From the NCBI RefSeq assembly GCF_024721975.1, contig NZ_JANQBB010000002.1, positions 434,001 through 498,000 on the forward strand: 64,000 nucleotides of DNA, read 5' to 3'. The translations under genes and the position numbers were made by a program. Under the pieces are notes generated by a model. That model made no database searches. It was not told where the DNA came from and saw only the letters and a list, made by a program, of their open reading frames with translations. Within the stretch, counting starts at the first letter, position 1. Every line of letters starts with the position of its first letter. Shown piece after piece: positions 26,384-35,487 of the stretch. This stretch comes from Paenibacillus endoradicis. GTDB taxonomy: Bacteria > Bacillota > Bacilli > Paenibacillales > Paenibacillaceae.

Positions 26384-26455
26384 CTCCTAAAACTTTTTAT
26401 TAGCTACTTGATTAATTTCTTGTAAATAAAAAGTATCCTCGAAAGCGTGCGCTAA
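26384..26455 (-). repeat. Conserved 5' leader motif, copy 2
   Basis: On the minus strand: CGCTTTCGAGGATACTTTTT, then TATTTACAAGAA, then AAAAAGTTTTAGGAGG at the ribosome site of the stress-like gene. It aligns over about 65 bases with the leader at 19141-19205. Confidence 0.55.
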
Positions 26456-26577
26456 AACTTTTTATTAAAAAATCATAATGTTCTATACAATTTGTTATTC
26501 CCCAAAGAGGAAGCAATCACTCAAAATGTCGAAATTTTAGAGATTTGTTCTAAGAATGTATATTTTGTTCGATTAGG

Positions 26578-26606
26578 TTGTGTAGGACTTATCATTACGT
26601 TATGAT
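26578..26606 (+). promoter_or_regulatory. Candidate sigma-A promoter of the CorA-like gene
   Basis: TTGTGT (26578-26583), 17 bases, TATGAT (26601-26606), about 40 bases before the TTG start of the CorA-like gene. Found by eye. Confidence 0.5.
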
Positions 26607-26648
26607 GTAATTTAGAGAAGATCTATTTAGAAGGGGGAGGCAGATCAT

Positions 26649-27818
26649 TTGATCCATCGAAATCTTCGTTATATGACGGGCTGGGAATGGCATGTTCTGC
26701 AGCTTCAACACAAGCCAGTAATTCATGAGTTACAAACTAAATTTAAGTCTAAATTAACAAAAGAAAACGAACGTTTTTCTGGTGAGAAATATGAATTAAT
26801 GCGAGCGCATCCAGAAGTATCCCAGTGGATTGAATCTAGTTATGATCGGACCACTAACAATATAGTGTTGCAACATGTTGAAAATCACGGAGTTATTGTT
26901 CATGGTACAATACTTATTCAGTTGTCTGAAGATACGAAAGATATTACTCCTTTTCATTTCTGGTTAGCTTCTAATAAATTGATTACGATGCAATCAGATA
27001 CAAGAATTCCACTTCGACTACAAAACTTAGATCATCTACCTCTCTATGAACAATGTCATAGTGCCCCTGAGGCTTTCTTTTGCATGATTGGTATTCTTCT
27101 TGAAAGCTTAGATATTGGCTTAGATCAATTTGAGGAACGATTAGGTCAATTAGAATTAGATATGCGTGAACGAAATCGTAAAGACTTATTAGATGATATC
27201 ATTGAACGAAGATATGAACTCCTGCATTTCAGTCATTTATATTTACCTATTCGTGAGTTAGAAGGATTATCGAAAGAAGCCTTTCTAGACACGCTAACCG
27301 CTTCAGATAGTTATATCCGAATGCAGCATAGATTTAACCGCATCGATAGTTTATTGAAGCACTATGCTATGGAAATTGATACACTTATTTCTGTAGATGA
27401 CGCACTATCTAATTTTCGTGGTAACGAAATTATTAGAACTTTAACTATTTTCACTGTTATTTGCTTACCAATTACACTGTTTGGAGCTATTTGGGGAAGC
27501 AATTTTATATGGTTACCTTTCAAAAATGAACCCCTTGGTTTTCTATACACATTAGGTGCAATCTTGATTATTACCAGCTTCATATATTTTCTATTATGGA
27601 AACGAGGCTGGACAGGTGATATTCTTATGCATCGCAAAAAAAGCAAGCAACTTTCAAAGCTTAGCATAAATATACTCAAACCGTTAGAACTTGAAAAATT
27701 CTCTCAACTACCATCTCGTAAATCACGGAATAAAAAAGAAAAACCACCTGAAAAACCAGAAAAAGTTGTGACCGAATACGCCAATGATCAGCCACTACCA
27801 TCTCGGAAACTTCGATAA
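26649..27818 (+). CDS. CorA-like divalent-cation channel with altered GMN motif
   Basis: 389 residues. A long cytoplasmic helical domain (1-270) is followed by two membrane segments (about 275-295 and 305-330), as in CorA/ZntB channels that form pentameric Mg2+/Co2+ or Zn2+ pores. The pore-mouth signature, normally GMN, reads Gly-Ser-Asn (IWGSNFIWLPF). The C-terminal tail is very basic (KKSKQ to KEKPPEKPEK), longer than usual. TTG start with GGGGGAGG upstream. A strong terminator follows. Ion specificity cannot be called given the altered motif. Confidence 0.8.
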   Translation: MIHRNLRYMTGWEWHVLQLQHKPVIHELQTKFKSKLTKENERFSGEKYELMRAHPEVSQWIESSYDRTTNNIVLQHVENHGVIVHGTILIQLSEDTKDITPFHFWLASNKLITMQSDTRIPLRLQNLDHLPLYEQCHSAPEAFFCMIGILLESLDIGLDQFEERLGQLELDMRERNRKDLLDDIIERRYELLHFSHLYLPIRELEGLSKEAFLDTLTASDSYIRMQHRFNRIDSLLKHYAMEIDTLISVDDALSNFRGNEIIRTLTIFTVICLPITLFGAIWGSNFIWLPFKNEPLGFLYTLGAILIITSFIYFLLWKRGWTGDILMHRKKSKQLSKLSINILKPLELEKFSQLPSRKSRNKKEKPPEKPEKVVTEYANDQPLPSRKLR

Positions 27819-27828
27819 TTAAACGAAA

Positions 27829-27875
27829 GGCTCAGTCCAAAGTCATTACTAATGACTTTGGGCTGAGCCCTTTTT
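27829..27875 (+). terminator. Terminator after the CorA-like gene
   Basis: A long stem GGCTCAG-CCAAAGTCAT / ATGACTTTGG-CTGAGCC (27829-27869), then C and five T. It also sits 15 bases beyond the end of the convergent oxidoreductase gene. Confidence 0.9.
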
Positions 27876-27889
27876 GTATAAATTTTATC

Positions 27890-28861
27890 CTATCCTAATT
27901 TGATCACTTTACCAGTTGAAGCAGACTCATTAGCAGCCATTGTAACTTGGTGCGTGCGATATGCATCAGCATAATTTGAACGAATAAGTGAAACATCACC
28001 AGTGCGAATAGCATGTAAAAATGCTTTAGCCTCATTCTCATACGGATTACTTTGATTGTGATACTCCGTTGTTGAGGCAGTAGTTATATCTTTCAAACCA
28101 CCATGACCTATTTCTAACTTACCAGCATCTGTATAAACATGTAGTCCACTCTCGTAGCCAGCAGGAATAATACATGTATTACTAATCGTTGCGATTGTAC
28201 CATTACTTAACTTCAAGGTTACCGTGCCTGCATCTGCCACATTAGCATTAGAATCTTGCTTAGCCAATATCCCTTCACTGTATGTTGCATATACTTCTGT
28301 AACCTCTCCTACAAGATAGCGTAATAAGTCAACGATATGCGTCGTCTGTTCCACAAATTGACCACCAGAAAGTTCTTGTCTACGCCACCACGTGCCGCCT
28401 GGAGCTCCCCCCATCCAATAACCTAGTGACATCGCAATATTTCGATCAGCAAGTAACTGCTTAGCCTTATCTGCACTGTCCATATATCTAAAATGATAGC
28501 CAACTGATGTAATTAATTGTTTGGCTTCAATCTTCTGTAGCAACTGCATAGGTAATTCTGCTTCAGATGAAAGAGGTTTTTCTACTAAGAAAGGAATATT
28601 GCGCTCGATTAATGCTTGTTCAAAATGTCCATGTGCAAATGGTGGAGTGCATATGTATACAGCATCTAATTTACCTGCATCAAGCATATCTTCGATATTG
28701 CTGTATCCCTTCGCGTCGTTAAAGGTACTAGCGAATTGATCTGCTTTCTGTTGAGAACTAGCAGCTATTGCAGTAACCTTTACACCTTCTTGTTGGGATA
28801 ATAAATGCGCATGTTTATCTGCAAACCAACCAGTACCGATAATACCAACTTGTAACGTCAT
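27890..28861 (-). CDS. Gfo/Idh/MocA-family oxidoreductase
   Basis: 323 residues. The N-terminal NAD(P) fold begins VGIIGTGWFADKHA, followed by YICTPPFAHG and the catalytic VEKPLSS Lys motif. The C-terminal alpha/beta domain contains GGQFVEQTTHIVDLLRYL. Members oxidise or reduce sugars, inositols and related compounds. CAGGAGGAA precedes the ATG. Substrate unknown; no sugar operon is attached to it and it is flanked by a convergent terminator. Confidence 0.88.
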   Translation of the reverse strand: MTLQVGIIGTGWFADKHAHLLSQQEGVKVTAIAASSQQKADQFASTFNDAKGYSNIEDMLDAGKLDAVYICTPPFAHGHFEQALIERNIPFLVEKPLSSEAELPMQLLQKIEAKQLITSVGYHFRYMDSADKAKQLLADRNIAMSLGYWMGGAPGGTWWRRQELSGGQFVEQTTHIVDLLRYLVGEVTEVYATYSEGILAKQDSNANVADAGTVTLKLSNGTIATISNTCIIPAGYESGLHVYTDAGKLEIGHGGLKDITTASTTEYHNQSNPYENEAKAFLHAIRTGDVSLIRSNYADAYRTHQVTMAANESASTGKVIKLG

Positions 28862-29069
28862 ATCAAATTCCTCCTGAAAAAGGTTTTTAGAATTTTAACC
28901 GCACTAGCAACAACCCTATTATAGACAAATAATGAAATGGCTGTCTATGTGTTAATACACTATAAGTATGTATGAATGTTGCGTATTCTTTTATCTGTGC
29001 AGTTACCCATTGTAACCTCCTTACATAGTATAGAGAATACTTACTCCTTAGAATCGGAGGTAATCAAAT

Positions 29070-29888
29070 ATGAATAGGCTACAGCTACAAGCACAGGTGC
29101 AAGAGCCTGATCTACCCAGCGCATTATTTCTTGCAGCGATTTGCGGACAAACACAAGTGCAATTCACAAACAAAGAAACTGGACTATTTGTTATTCCTGA
29201 TGATTATAGACTCGTAGGGGCACTCAGTACATCAGATATGGGAATCGAAAATGATCGTTATGGTTTTATCATCACTTCAAATCGATATTCTATTTTAGCA
29301 TTTCGTGGTACGAATACTGCTTTGGACTGGGTTCATGACTTTAAGGCACAACAAATGGAGTTTACACCAACAAAAAATGTCGGCAATACCCACAAAGGGT
29401 TTACCGACATTTATTTAGCTCTTCGTGAACAAATATTTCAATTGTTAACATTACTTAAACCTGACTTACCTCTATTCATTACTGGACATAGTCTAGGCGG
29501 GGCATTAGCGACTCTGGCAGCTATTGATATTGCTACTAACTCAAATTATAAGAGTCCGATTGTTTACACATTTGGGGCTCCAAGAGTTGGAGACCCTACC
29601 TTTGTTAAGTCTTATAACTGTACAGTCCCTATTCATTGGAGAATACAGAATAAATTCGATATCGTCCCGCATTTGCCTACATTGGTCTATCATTCTCCAC
29701 AAACTGAAGAAACTTATTTCTATTTGCATGTGAAGGGTGAGGTTCAACGTTCTTTCCGACAAGGCTCAGTAGCATCCAATCATCTGCTATCAAGTTATTT
29801 TCATAATTTATCTGAAGATATGCCTCAAGTCGCTTCCGCTATTTGTGCCTCACCACTAGGTTTCTGTCCTAGTGTCGAAATAACTTAA
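29070..29888 (+). CDS. Class 3 lipase-family protein
   Basis: 272 residues. The nucleophile elbow is FITGHSLGGALATLAA, with FRGTNTALDWVHDF upstream as in fungal-type (class 3) lipases and PRVGDPTFV plus FDIVPHLP carrying the catalytic Asp. The C-terminal His is likely in NHLLSSYFHNL. No signal peptide is visible, so it is either cytoplasmic or surface-attached by other means. AATCGGAGG precedes the ATG. Ends overlap the convergent hemolysin III gene by 4 bases. Confidence 0.85.
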   Translation: MNRLQLQAQVQEPDLPSALFLAAICGQTQVQFTNKETGLFVIPDDYRLVGALSTSDMGIENDRYGFIITSNRYSILAFRGTNTALDWVHDFKAQQMEFTPTKNVGNTHKGFTDIYLALREQIFQLLTLLKPDLPLFITGHSLGGALATLAAIDIATNSNYKSPIVYTFGAPRVGDPTFVKSYNCTVPIHWRIQNKFDIVPHLPTLVYHSPQTEETYFYLHVKGEVQRSFRQGSVASNHLLSSYFHNLSEDMPQVASAICASPLGFCPSVEIT

Positions 29889-30529
29889 GCTGGTAAAATG
29901 TATAGAAAGATTGCAAAGAAGTGGATGATCGAGCCAGCAAGTACAAATAGATGCCATACGGCATGGTGATAAGGAAAGCTACGCCACATGTAAAATACTG
30001 TGCCCACGGTATATAGAATCCCACCCACGACCAATAAAGTTACACCTTCAGCTGCTAAATTAGCAGTTAGTGGCTTCCAAGCAAAAACGATACACCATCC
30101 CATTAAAATATAAAGAATGGTTGAGGTAAATAAGAAACGATTAGCGAACATCGATTTGAAAACGATACCTACTACCGTGATTCCCCATACAATGCCAAAT
30201 AATACCCAACCTAAAGTTCCTTGAACAGTATGAAACAAGATTGGAGTATACGTACCAGCAATGAAAATATATATGCATGAATGATCGAATGACTCAAATA
30301 CTCTTTTTGCTTTTCCTTCTGGGAAACTGTGTACTAGCGTTGAAGCTATGTATAATAGCAGCATCGATGAACCATAAATCGTAAAGCTTACTACGTGCAA
30401 AGCCGTTCCCTTCAGTACAGCAAAAACAATTAATAATACTAATGCTGCGATGCTTAATAATGCACCAATTCCGTGAGTTATCGCATTAGCAATTTCCTCA
30501 CCCTTTGAATAGGTATGTGTATTAGCCAA
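29885..30529 (-). CDS. Hemolysin III/PAQR-family membrane protein (YqfA-like)
   Basis: 214 residues with seven predicted membrane helices. The N-terminal KGEEIANAITHGIGALL, the DHSCIYIFIAGTYTP and the C-terminal HHAVWHLFVLAGSIIHF, with metal-coordinating His and Asp, are the family signature shared with adiponectin receptors. TTG start with AGGGGTG upstream. Function in bacteria is uncertain, possibly membrane fluidity or lipid hydrolysis; a toxin role is not implied. Confidence 0.9.
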   Translation of the reverse strand: MANTHTYSKGEEIANAITHGIGALLSIAALVLLIVFAVLKGTALHVVSFTIYGSSMLLLYIASTLVHSFPEGKAKRVFESFDHSCIYIFIAGTYTPILFHTVQGTLGWVLFGIVWGITVVGIVFKSMFANRFLFTSTILYILMGWCIVFAWKPLTANLAAEGVTLLVVGGILYTVGTVFYMWRSFPYHHAVWHLFVLAGSIIHFFAIFLYILPA

Positions 30530-30633
30530 TTTTTCACCCCTAAACTCTTCACTTACTTTTCGTTATCCTTCTCATTATAAGAAAGCACAACTGAAACATG
30601 AACTAGTATCCAATATCTATTTAGTGTATCGGA

Positions 30634-31329
30634 TTACAGCCATTCCTTCAAGTAAGCGTTGAGACTAGACATGGTCTTATCTAAATTACACGCATGATGT
30701 TCATCACTAAATTGTTCACTCTGCCGGAAATAATCCGCATGTCCACCTACTGTATGAATACCTTCAATAAATCCGGGTGCATATTTCTGAGAATTCCAAT
30801 GGGGTAAAGGTATTTCTGATGTAAGTGAACTCCACCCTCCCCAGCTCCCTAAACGACTGATAGGATCTTTTACTTTACCGTTATTGTCTATGGAATGTAT
30901 ATATCCAACCCGTTCCTTTAGTTGCGGAATAATTCTCGTCTTCGGTGAGCCTATTTGAACGACTTTAGAATTAATCGGTAACTGGTCCTCATGAAGTTTC
31001 CTAGCTATCTGATATGCAGCTACTCCGCCCCCACTATGTCCTATCAACAATAGCTTAGGAACTTCACAATACGAATTAATACGTTCCCAGACTTTTCTTC
31101 CACCATAGCCAGCAAGCCTTGCTCGCCTTGAAAGGTCTGCACGTACTTCATATAATTGGCGCATTAAACTACGCTCAGCATCGCCATATGGAAATAAAAG
31201 TTCAATATCAGGTGTAATGCCCTTCTGTTGCATATTGTGAACTAATGCTTGTTCTAGCGCATGAAAGGCAGACGGCGTTGTTTTTACACCCGCTAGCAAA
31301 AATATTTTTAGTGATTGACTAGCTTGCAT
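30634..31329 (-). CDS. Alpha/beta hydrolase-like protein with GHSGGG elbow
   Basis: 231 residues from the ATG at 31329 (GGAGGGC 6 bases upstream). The open frame extends to 31359 without a ribosome site. The nucleophile elbow is LLIGHSGGGVAAYQIA. PGFIEGIHTVGGHADYF has a possible catalytic His, and a W-rich SRLGSWGGWSS loop lies before it. It looks like a lipase-type hydrolase, but the catalytic acid is uncertain. No signal peptide. Divergent repeats or partners are not obvious. Confidence 0.72.
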   Translation of the reverse strand: MQASQSLKIFLLAGVKTTPSAFHALEQALVHNMQQKGITPDIELLFPYGDAERSLMRQLYEVRADLSRRARLAGYGGRKVWERINSYCEVPKLLLIGHSGGGVAAYQIARKLHEDQLPINSKVVQIGSPKTRIIPQLKERVGYIHSIDNNGKVKDPISRLGSWGGWSSLTSEIPLPHWNSQKYAPGFIEGIHTVGGHADYFRQSEQFSDEHHACNLDKTMSSLNAYLKEWL

Positions 31330-31550
31330 GATTAAGCCCTCCGTTAGTATGCTCATCAATTGATTCTCTTTCTTACATTATGCTAGGAGCAACGCTTTTT
31401 CATTCAACCATTTCTTAACAAAAGAAAGGACCATAATAAAAAAGATATATGCCAAGTTTCATTAATTAGAAAGTATTATAGCAAATGCTTTCACAATATG
31501 CATACTTACGTTCTCCATCTAAAACGAGACTACCTCATTAGAAAAACAAG
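31330..31550. other. Gene-free interval
   Basis: The 343 bases from 31330 to 31672 hold the upstream region of the hydrolase, the terminator at 31551-31590 and the 3' end of the LplA-like transcript. On the minus strand a TGAAAGCATTTGCT sequence (31480-31493) resembles a catabolite-response element with its central CG altered. I give that little weight. Confidence 0.3.
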
Positions 31551-31590
31551 AAGCCTGAGCAATCACTTTTCCAAGTGATTGCTCAGGCTT
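31551..31590 (-). terminator. Terminator of the LplA-like gene
   Basis: An 18-bp perfect stem (31551-31568 and 31573-31590), 4-base loop, minus-strand tail CTTGTTTTTC. It lies 82 bases after the LplA-like stop. Confidence 0.85.
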
Positions 31591-31672
31591 AAATTTAATA
31601 AACTGTTCAATAGATATAGACTATCTAGAAGTAAGTCGCTCTTTCTAACAAAATAGATATTTTCATTTCGTA

Positions 31673-33406
31673 TTATTGCGTACTATTATACCAATCGTTA
31701 ACTTCTTTTGTTATTTCCTCTCCACCAGATTTCAACCAATTTACTACCATTGTGTCGAATGCATCAATTGGCTGTTGTCCATATATTATTTTACTATATG
31801 TTTCGTTAACTAGCTGATTAAGAAGCTCGTTTTTACTTTGCATTGTCTCAGTTATCGGTCCCAAATAGTAATTTTTCATACGAATATTTTTTTGATCAAC
31901 AATAATTTTCATTGCATCTATATTTTCTTTCATCCGAGTATTAAACACTTGTTTTTCGTAAGGTGATTCAGGTGCCTCACCATTCGCAAGTTTGATATGA
32001 GTGTCTCCATATAGAGTCGGAATACGTGCACCCTCATAAGTTAATGAGTAGTAAAGTGCTGGAGCAGTTTGGCCCTTCAAACCAGGAAATAGCTCTGGAT
32101 ATGACTCAGCATCTGCTGTTATACTTCCATCCGGTAGTACCGCGTAATCATAACCTTCTGCAAAACCGTTCTCAAATTGACTGCCTGGTTGTGGATTAGC
32201 CCAATTATCGAAGAACCAGTTGTAGTAATGAATAATTGCTTCAGGATGCTTAGCATTTTTGTTAACAAAGAGATATCCATTTACTGGCGGGTTACCTCCA
32301 GCTGAACCAATCTTCCCATTGGTACCTGCTGGGATTGGGTATGCCTTGTAGCTTGCACCAGGCACGTTAGTAAGAAGCTCTGGGAAAGGCCATTCTGGAA
32401 GCCAGTTGCGTCCTATCATAATTCCAGCTTCACCATCAGTAAATAACTCAGTTCCATTTAACTCATCATATAAAGTAGAATCTTCGGAAATATAACCTTT
32501 TTCCAACCAAGATTTCAACGTAGCTAATGCATCTTTCGCTGCTGGATCAATAGAACCATTCACTAATGTTCCTTCATCACTCAAATTCCATTGTTTAGGC
32601 ATTGTGCCATATGCTCCAAATACGAATCCAATATCAGACATCCAAGTACTAAATCCATTTTTGAAACCCGTTGCCAAACCAATCGTATCATTTTTACCAT
32701 TTTGATCAGGATCATCGTTCACAAAAGATTCCATCACCATTTCAAGCTCAGCTATAGTTGTTGGGGCTTGAAGTTTCAAGTTATCTAACCAGTCTTGACG
32801 AATCCACATTACATGATCGTCGTTATAAGCATAATCCAAAATTGGAAGTGCCATTTTTTCTCCTTCGCGAGTAATTGGCAACCAAACCCCAGGATCAAGA
32901 GCAAGACCTTCTTTGTAGATGTTATTCGCATACTTTTCAACTAATTCACCAACTGGCATAAATTGTCCAGAGTCGATTAACATATTAACCGTTTCCAAAT
33001 CTCCACGATAAGAAATAACATCTGGCATTTTCTCCTCAGAAGAAAGCATAAGACGTAGTTTTGTTTTGTAAGCGTCATTGGTATTCGTAACAACCCAATC
33101 ATACTTGATCTCAATGCCTAATTGATCCTTGATCATTTGTGTATGTATATTATTTTCAATACTTTCTCCTGCTTTGAAGACAGCACCATTCTCCTGAATA
33201 CCCCATACTGTTGTTAACGTGATTGGAGTTGTATATTTACCATCTACAAACATCTCATCATTTCCAGTGCCGTTAGTTACTGGTTCTATTCCCTTTGATT
33301 TGGAGTTATTGATTGTCTTTTCCCCATCCTTATTGCTTGTCCCAGAACATGAAATAATTAGCATAACAAATGACAAAATCAATACTATTGATAATATTTT
33401 GTTCAT
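31673..33406 (-). CDS. LplA-like extracellular solute-binding lipoprotein
   Basis: 577 residues. Signal peptide with lipobox MLIISC (Cys20), a Ser/Lys/Asn linker, then a large family-1 binding protein with YRGDLETVNMLIDSG, LVNGSIDPAAKDALATLKSWLEKGYI, GEAGIMIGRNWLPEW and NPPVNGYLFVNK. This resembles the LplA/YtcQ group for oligosaccharides (polygalacturonan or similar). AGGGAGAG precedes the ATG. The permeases normally next to it (LplB, YtcP) are missing here, and it is divergent from a YesM/YesN pair, which presumably controls it. It may work with permeases encoded elsewhere. Sugar specificity is not evident. Confidence 0.88.
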   Translation of the reverse strand: MNKILSIVLILSFVMLIISCSGTSNKDGEKTINNSKSKGIEPVTNGTGNDEMFVDGKYTTPITLTTVWGIQENGAVFKAGESIENNIHTQMIKDQLGIEIKYDWVVTNTNDAYKTKLRLMLSSEEKMPDVISYRGDLETVNMLIDSGQFMPVGELVEKYANNIYKEGLALDPGVWLPITREGEKMALPILDYAYNDDHVMWIRQDWLDNLKLQAPTTIAELEMVMESFVNDDPDQNGKNDTIGLATGFKNGFSTWMSDIGFVFGAYGTMPKQWNLSDEGTLVNGSIDPAAKDALATLKSWLEKGYISEDSTLYDELNGTELFTDGEAGIMIGRNWLPEWPFPELLTNVPGASYKAYPIPAGTNGKIGSAGGNPPVNGYLFVNKNAKHPEAIIHYYNWFFDNWANPQPGSQFENGFAEGYDYAVLPDGSITADAESYPELFPGLKGQTAPALYYSLTYEGARIPTLYGDTHIKLANGEAPESPYEKQVFNTRMKENIDAMKIIVDQKNIRMKNYYLGPITETMQSKNELLNQLVNETYSKIIYGQQPIDAFDTMVVNWLKSGGEEITKEVNDWYNSTQ

Positions 33407-33716
33407 TATTTCTCTCCCTATATGTAAAATTAAATCAAAATGACTAATTCCATTTGTTATGAATTAATCATAATATTAGCAAGATTTATTTGAAATGCTA
33501 TAATCTTTAGATTGATGCCATTATCTTGCCTACTCTTTCACAGCTCCCAGAACAATTAACAGCTGTAAGGTAGATAATAGATTTTTTGTTAGTCTGACAT
33601 ATAATAACCTATCAAACTAAGTATTCCAATGCATGACTATAGTAAATTATGAAATAATAGCAATCGATAGTATCTGATTATAATATTTTTGTTATTTTGG
33701 AAAGTGAGGTTATGGC
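33407..33716. promoter_or_regulatory. Divergent control region of LplA-like gene and YesM/YesN pair
   Basis: 310 gene-free, A+T-rich bases. A plus-strand candidate promoter is TTAGCA (33476-33481), 17 bases, TATAAT (33499-33504). An imperfect inverted pair ACAGCT...AACAGCTGT lies at about 33540-33567. Operator of the AraC-type regulator is expected here but not identified. Confidence 0.4.
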
Positions 33717-35456
33717 ATGCGGTTACGTGAAAACACATTCGCAAAAATTATATCGCTTATTACTCTGTTGTTGATTCCGATTATTTTGCTTTATACATTA
33801 TCAATGCAGACTAGTATTCAAGTTATTAAGGATGAGGTTCGCTCTCTCAAGCAAAAAGATATTAATTTTCTTGCGAATGAATTTGATAAAAGTGTCACAA
33901 CATTAACCTCTCTAGGCTTTTTATTATATGAGGATATACATATTCAAACATTGCAAACGCTCCATTTATCAGATAGCGTTTACGAACGTAATAATGAGCG
34001 GCTTCGTATAATGGAGCGATTACGGTTACTCAACGTATCCCAGCGCTGGGATACTCAGTATAGTATTCTCGCCCCATCCAACCAAGAGTTTGTCTCTACG
34101 AATACATATCTTTCATATGACTTAGATTCTGTAAAGCGTCTATTTGCGCCTGAATGGAAGTACCAGGAGGTCATTACACAAAATATTTCCCAGCAACGCT
34201 TCGTTCGTCATATAGTAAGACCCAAAAATAAAATTGCTAACCTTGAAGAAGCTGGTATTATTATTGAGATTTCTTTCCCTGAAGAACATATTATTAAAGA
34301 TTTGGACACATTCAAAGAGACAGGAAAAGGTGACCCTTTCCTATATAATATGGATGGCAATTCTATTCAAAATAAAAATTCAGATAAGGCAATGATTACG
34401 ACAATTAGTGAGCTTATTCAGTCCGAAAAACTCGTTCCTACATCCAATAATCAAATCATTAATATTTCTAATAAAGACTACTTAGTATTGTTTTCACCTA
34501 TTGACACTTTAGGTTGGTATCTCGTTGACTATGTACCGATCGATAATATGTTGCAGCCGATTGTTAAAACTCAAATTTTATTTTATGTTTCTGTCGTCTT
34601 ATTGCTTGTTATGAGCCTACTTGCAGGTTACTTATTGTATCGTAATGTTCAGCGCCCCATTGCTTTATTAATTAGAAATGTTAGAAAACTTCAAGAAGGT
34701 GACTATTCTACTCGAATAAAAGTTAATCCGAAAAATGAGTTTTCATATTTATTTGAGAGGTTTAATGATATGACTGCAGAAACTGAGCGATTAATTGAGA
34801 AAGTATATATGGAGGAGTTACGTTTAAGAGAAGCGAATGTAAAGCAGTTACAATCGCAGATCAACCCTCATTTTCTATACAATTGTTTTGCATTAATACG
34901 AAGTCTAGCAAGACTGAATAAGACGGAATCGGTTATGACCATATCGATGCATCTCTCTAAATATTATCGATATACAACGAGAGTTGAGAAGCTAACAGCA
35001 ACACTTACTGAAGAAGTGCAGTTACTCAGAAGTTATCTCGAAATTCAACAATTCCATATTCAACATATGTCTTACCATATAGATATTCCGGAATCGATGC
35101 TTGATCTTGAAATTCCTCGTCTGTTACTTCAGCCAATTGCAGAGAATGCTGTACTGCATGGGATAGAGCAATATGATGGTGATGGAATTATTACTATTTC
35201 GGCTGAAACAGTTGGGAACTTTCATTCCATTATTGTAGAGGATAATGGGGTAGGTATGACCGAAGAGCAATTAGAGATGCTAGAACATAAATTGATTGAC
35301 ACACCAGATGACAATAGTGGATGCGCATTATGGAATATTAGACAACGTATGATTTTCCAATTTGGACCCGAGGCTTCTATTAATTTCTCGATCAGACCAG
35401 GAGGCGGCTTAATTGTCCGTCTATCATGGTCTAGTCCTAATAATAAAAATTATTAA
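33717..35456 (+). CDS. YesM-family sensor histidine kinase
   Basis: 579 residues. TM1 at about 10-28, an extracellular sensor at 30-285, TM2 at about 286-308, HAMP to about 360, phosphorylated His384 in INPHFLYNCF, N box PIAENAVLHG (Asn477) and DNGVGM. ATG at 33717 has GTGAGG 8 bases upstream; an overlapping ATG at 33712 is out of frame. First gene of a two-gene regulator operon, 31 bases before the AraC-type response regulator, and divergent from the LplA-like binding protein. Confidence 0.92.
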   Translation: MRLRENTFAKIISLITLLLIPIILLYTLSMQTSIQVIKDEVRSLKQKDINFLANEFDKSVTTLTSLGFLLYEDIHIQTLQTLHLSDSVYERNNERLRIMERLRLLNVSQRWDTQYSILAPSNQEFVSTNTYLSYDLDSVKRLFAPEWKYQEVITQNISQQRFVRHIVRPKNKIANLEEAGIIIEISFPEEHIIKDLDTFKETGKGDPFLYNMDGNSIQNKNSDKAMITTISELIQSEKLVPTSNNQIINISNKDYLVLFSPIDTLGWYLVDYVPIDNMLQPIVKTQILFYVSVVLLLVMSLLAGYLLYRNVQRPIALLIRNVRKLQEGDYSTRIKVNPKNEFSYLFERFNDMTAETERLIEKVYMEELRLREANVKQLQSQINPHFLYNCFALIRSLARLNKTESVMTISMHLSKYYRYTTRVEKLTATLTEEVQLLRSYLEIQQFHIQHMSYHIDIPESMLDLEIPRLLLQPIAENAVLHGIEQYDGDGIITISAETVGNFHSIIVEDNGVGMTEEQLEMLEHKLIDTPDDNSGCALWNIRQRMIFQFGPEASINFSIRPGGGLIVRLSWSSPNNKNY

Positions 35457-35487
35457 CCATCATGAAGTGTCGAAGGAGTTGCTTGAC

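Noticed and set aside
31480..31493. Catabolite-response element near the hydrolase gene
   Set aside because: The central CG is changed, and the position is distant from either start. By-eye match only.
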